Assembly: GCF_000612625.1 (NCBI RefSeq)
Contig: NZ_CCAS010000045.1
Coordinates: 1-32,721, forward strand
DNA from: Neobacillus jeddahensis
GTDB taxonomy: Bacteria > Bacillota > Bacilli > Bacillales > Cytobacillaceae
Direction: 5' to 3'
DNA: 32,721 bases
Shown here: in pieces, positions 32,100 through 32,721 of the stretch
How positions within the stretch are numbered: the stretch's first letter is position 1
How the letters are laid out: every line of letters starts with the position of its first letter
Program-made: the position numbers and the translations under genes
Notes under the pieces: model-generated
What the model was told of the DNA's origin: nothing
What the model saw: only the letters and a program-made list of their open reading frames with translations
The model's database searches: none

Positions 32100-32721
32100 C
32101 TATTTTATTACTTTAAGCAATTTATTGTCGCCTGTTAAAGTTTCAACAACATATTCCTTAAATTTATCGGGGAACTTGCCGATACCTGTAGTTAATATAA
32201 TCTGGAAGTTTGGTTCCGATTGCTTTTCTTCTTCGAATTGCTCTTCTTCTTTGATTTCTTTTGTAATTTCAACTGGCTCTGTCTCTTCCTTGATAAATAA
32301 TTCATCAATGAGCGAGAGAGTTGATATTAAATTTTTTTCATCAATACCCAAGTTTTCAGGCGTATCGATTAATAAGAACCTCGGAAATGGAACATTGTCA
32401 GTGTCAATCGACATTTTGATTAGTGTTAAGTAATATACAAGTCGTCTTGTAACATAAGAACTTGCTTGTCTATACACTCCATCATTGATGACTGGCATAT
32501 AATTAACATCCAACTTAGCCTTAATTACGTCCTTATCTGCTTGTTTTATCAAATCACTATATATTTTGTCGAACTTCTCTATTTGGACTTCCATTAACTC
32601 TTTCAAGGATATTTCCATACTTCTTAATGTTGCAGATAATGAAGCTAAAGTATCCTTAGATGAATTAAATTCCTTTTGAATTTTTTCATATTGTTCAATG
32701 TTTTTTAAGTTTTGTTCTACT
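32100..32721 (-). CDS. SMC/RecN-like coiled-coil ATPase, C-terminal part (gene runs off the window)
   Basis: The minus-strand frame is open from the window edge to the stop at 32100 (about 206 residues). It begins in a coiled coil (NIEQYEKIQKEFNSSKDTLA). It then shows YRQASSYVTRRLVYYLTLIK, in the position of the ABC signature helix, and PRFLLIDTPENLGIDEKNL, a Walker B/D-loop with D-T-P-E in place of the usual D-E-P. The C-terminal IILTTGIGKFPDKFKEYV resembles the final strand of an ABC ATPase head. The Walker A half must lie beyond the window. An acidic Glu-rich insert (about 130-150 from the first ATG) is unusual. It may belong to a defence or DNA-repair type ATPase system; identity is not established. 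Confidence 0.7.
   Translation of the reverse strand, partial: VEQNLKNIEQYEKIQKEFNSSKDTLASLSATLRSMEISLKELMEVQIEKFDKIYSDLIKQADKDVIKAKLDVNYMPVINDGVYRQASSYVTRRLVYYLTLIKMSIDTDNVPFPRFLLIDTPENLGIDEKNLISTLSLIDELFIKEETEPVEITKEIKEEEQFEEEKQSEPNFQIILTTGIGKFPDKFKEYVVETLTGDNKLLKVIK

Overview
The window is chromosomal DNA of an endospore-forming member of the Bacillaceae, probably Bacillus, Neobacillus or a close relative. Three things point there. Gene blocks match the yus region of Bacillus subtilis: fadN-fadA-fadE-yusI-gcvH, then yuzL and coat genes, then yusU and yusV. A perfect Bacillus FadR operator stands before fadN. Ribosome binding sites are strong AGGAGG types, and there are spore-coat genes, an InhA-type M6 protease and GC-rich palindromic repeats of a kind common in Bacillaceae. 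No tRNA, rRNA or CRISPR array was seen.

Layout. 1-6.7 kb (minus strand): gcvH, an ArsC/Spx-like protein, and the fatty-acid beta-oxidation operon fadN-fadA-fadE, with a sigma-A promoter and FadR operator upstream and a REP-like palindrome between fadN and fadA. 6.7-8.0 kb (plus): yuzL and two CotF-type coat genes, then a structured intergenic element and a strong terminator. 8.2-9.5 kb: a lone GH4 6-phospho-beta-glucosidase. 9.6-14.1 kb: a Fur-controlled siderophore uptake locus, with two permeases, the YusV-type ATPase and YusU on the minus strand, and a binding lipoprotein divergently on the plus strand. 14.2-15.65 kb: a decayed island holding a methyltransferase fragment and an internally deleted IS1182-type transposase, bracketed by inverted copies of a ~130-bp palindromic repeat. 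15.7-19.4 kb: rodA-like gene, GalT/HIT-like protein, uppP and azoR. 19.6-23.0 kb: a tungstate ABC transporter operon (tupABC) led by a fused HTH/substrate-binding-domain regulator. 23.1-25.96 kb: a short-chain dehydrogenase and a histidine kinase/response regulator pair. 26.3-28.7 kb: InhA-like M6 metalloprotease.

From 29.0 kb to the end the region becomes accessory. A flotillin gene (floT) has lost its N-terminal third. Beside it lie 0.8 kb of mobile-element ends: a short inverted repeat, a cluster of TGTCC-type repeats resembling TnsB binding sites at a Tn7-like transposon end, and a sequence resembling an IS200/IS605 right end. Beyond these are AT-rich minus-strand genes: an unrecognised coiled-coil protein and the C-terminal part of an SMC/RecN-like ATPase running off the window. 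This junction is the best candidate here for an undescribed (possibly defence) cargo system, but only its edge is visible.

Other points of interest are four helically phased direct repeats between azoR and the tungstate regulator, a candidate plus-strand small RNA upstream of the two-component system, and a perfect hairpin between tupA and tupB.
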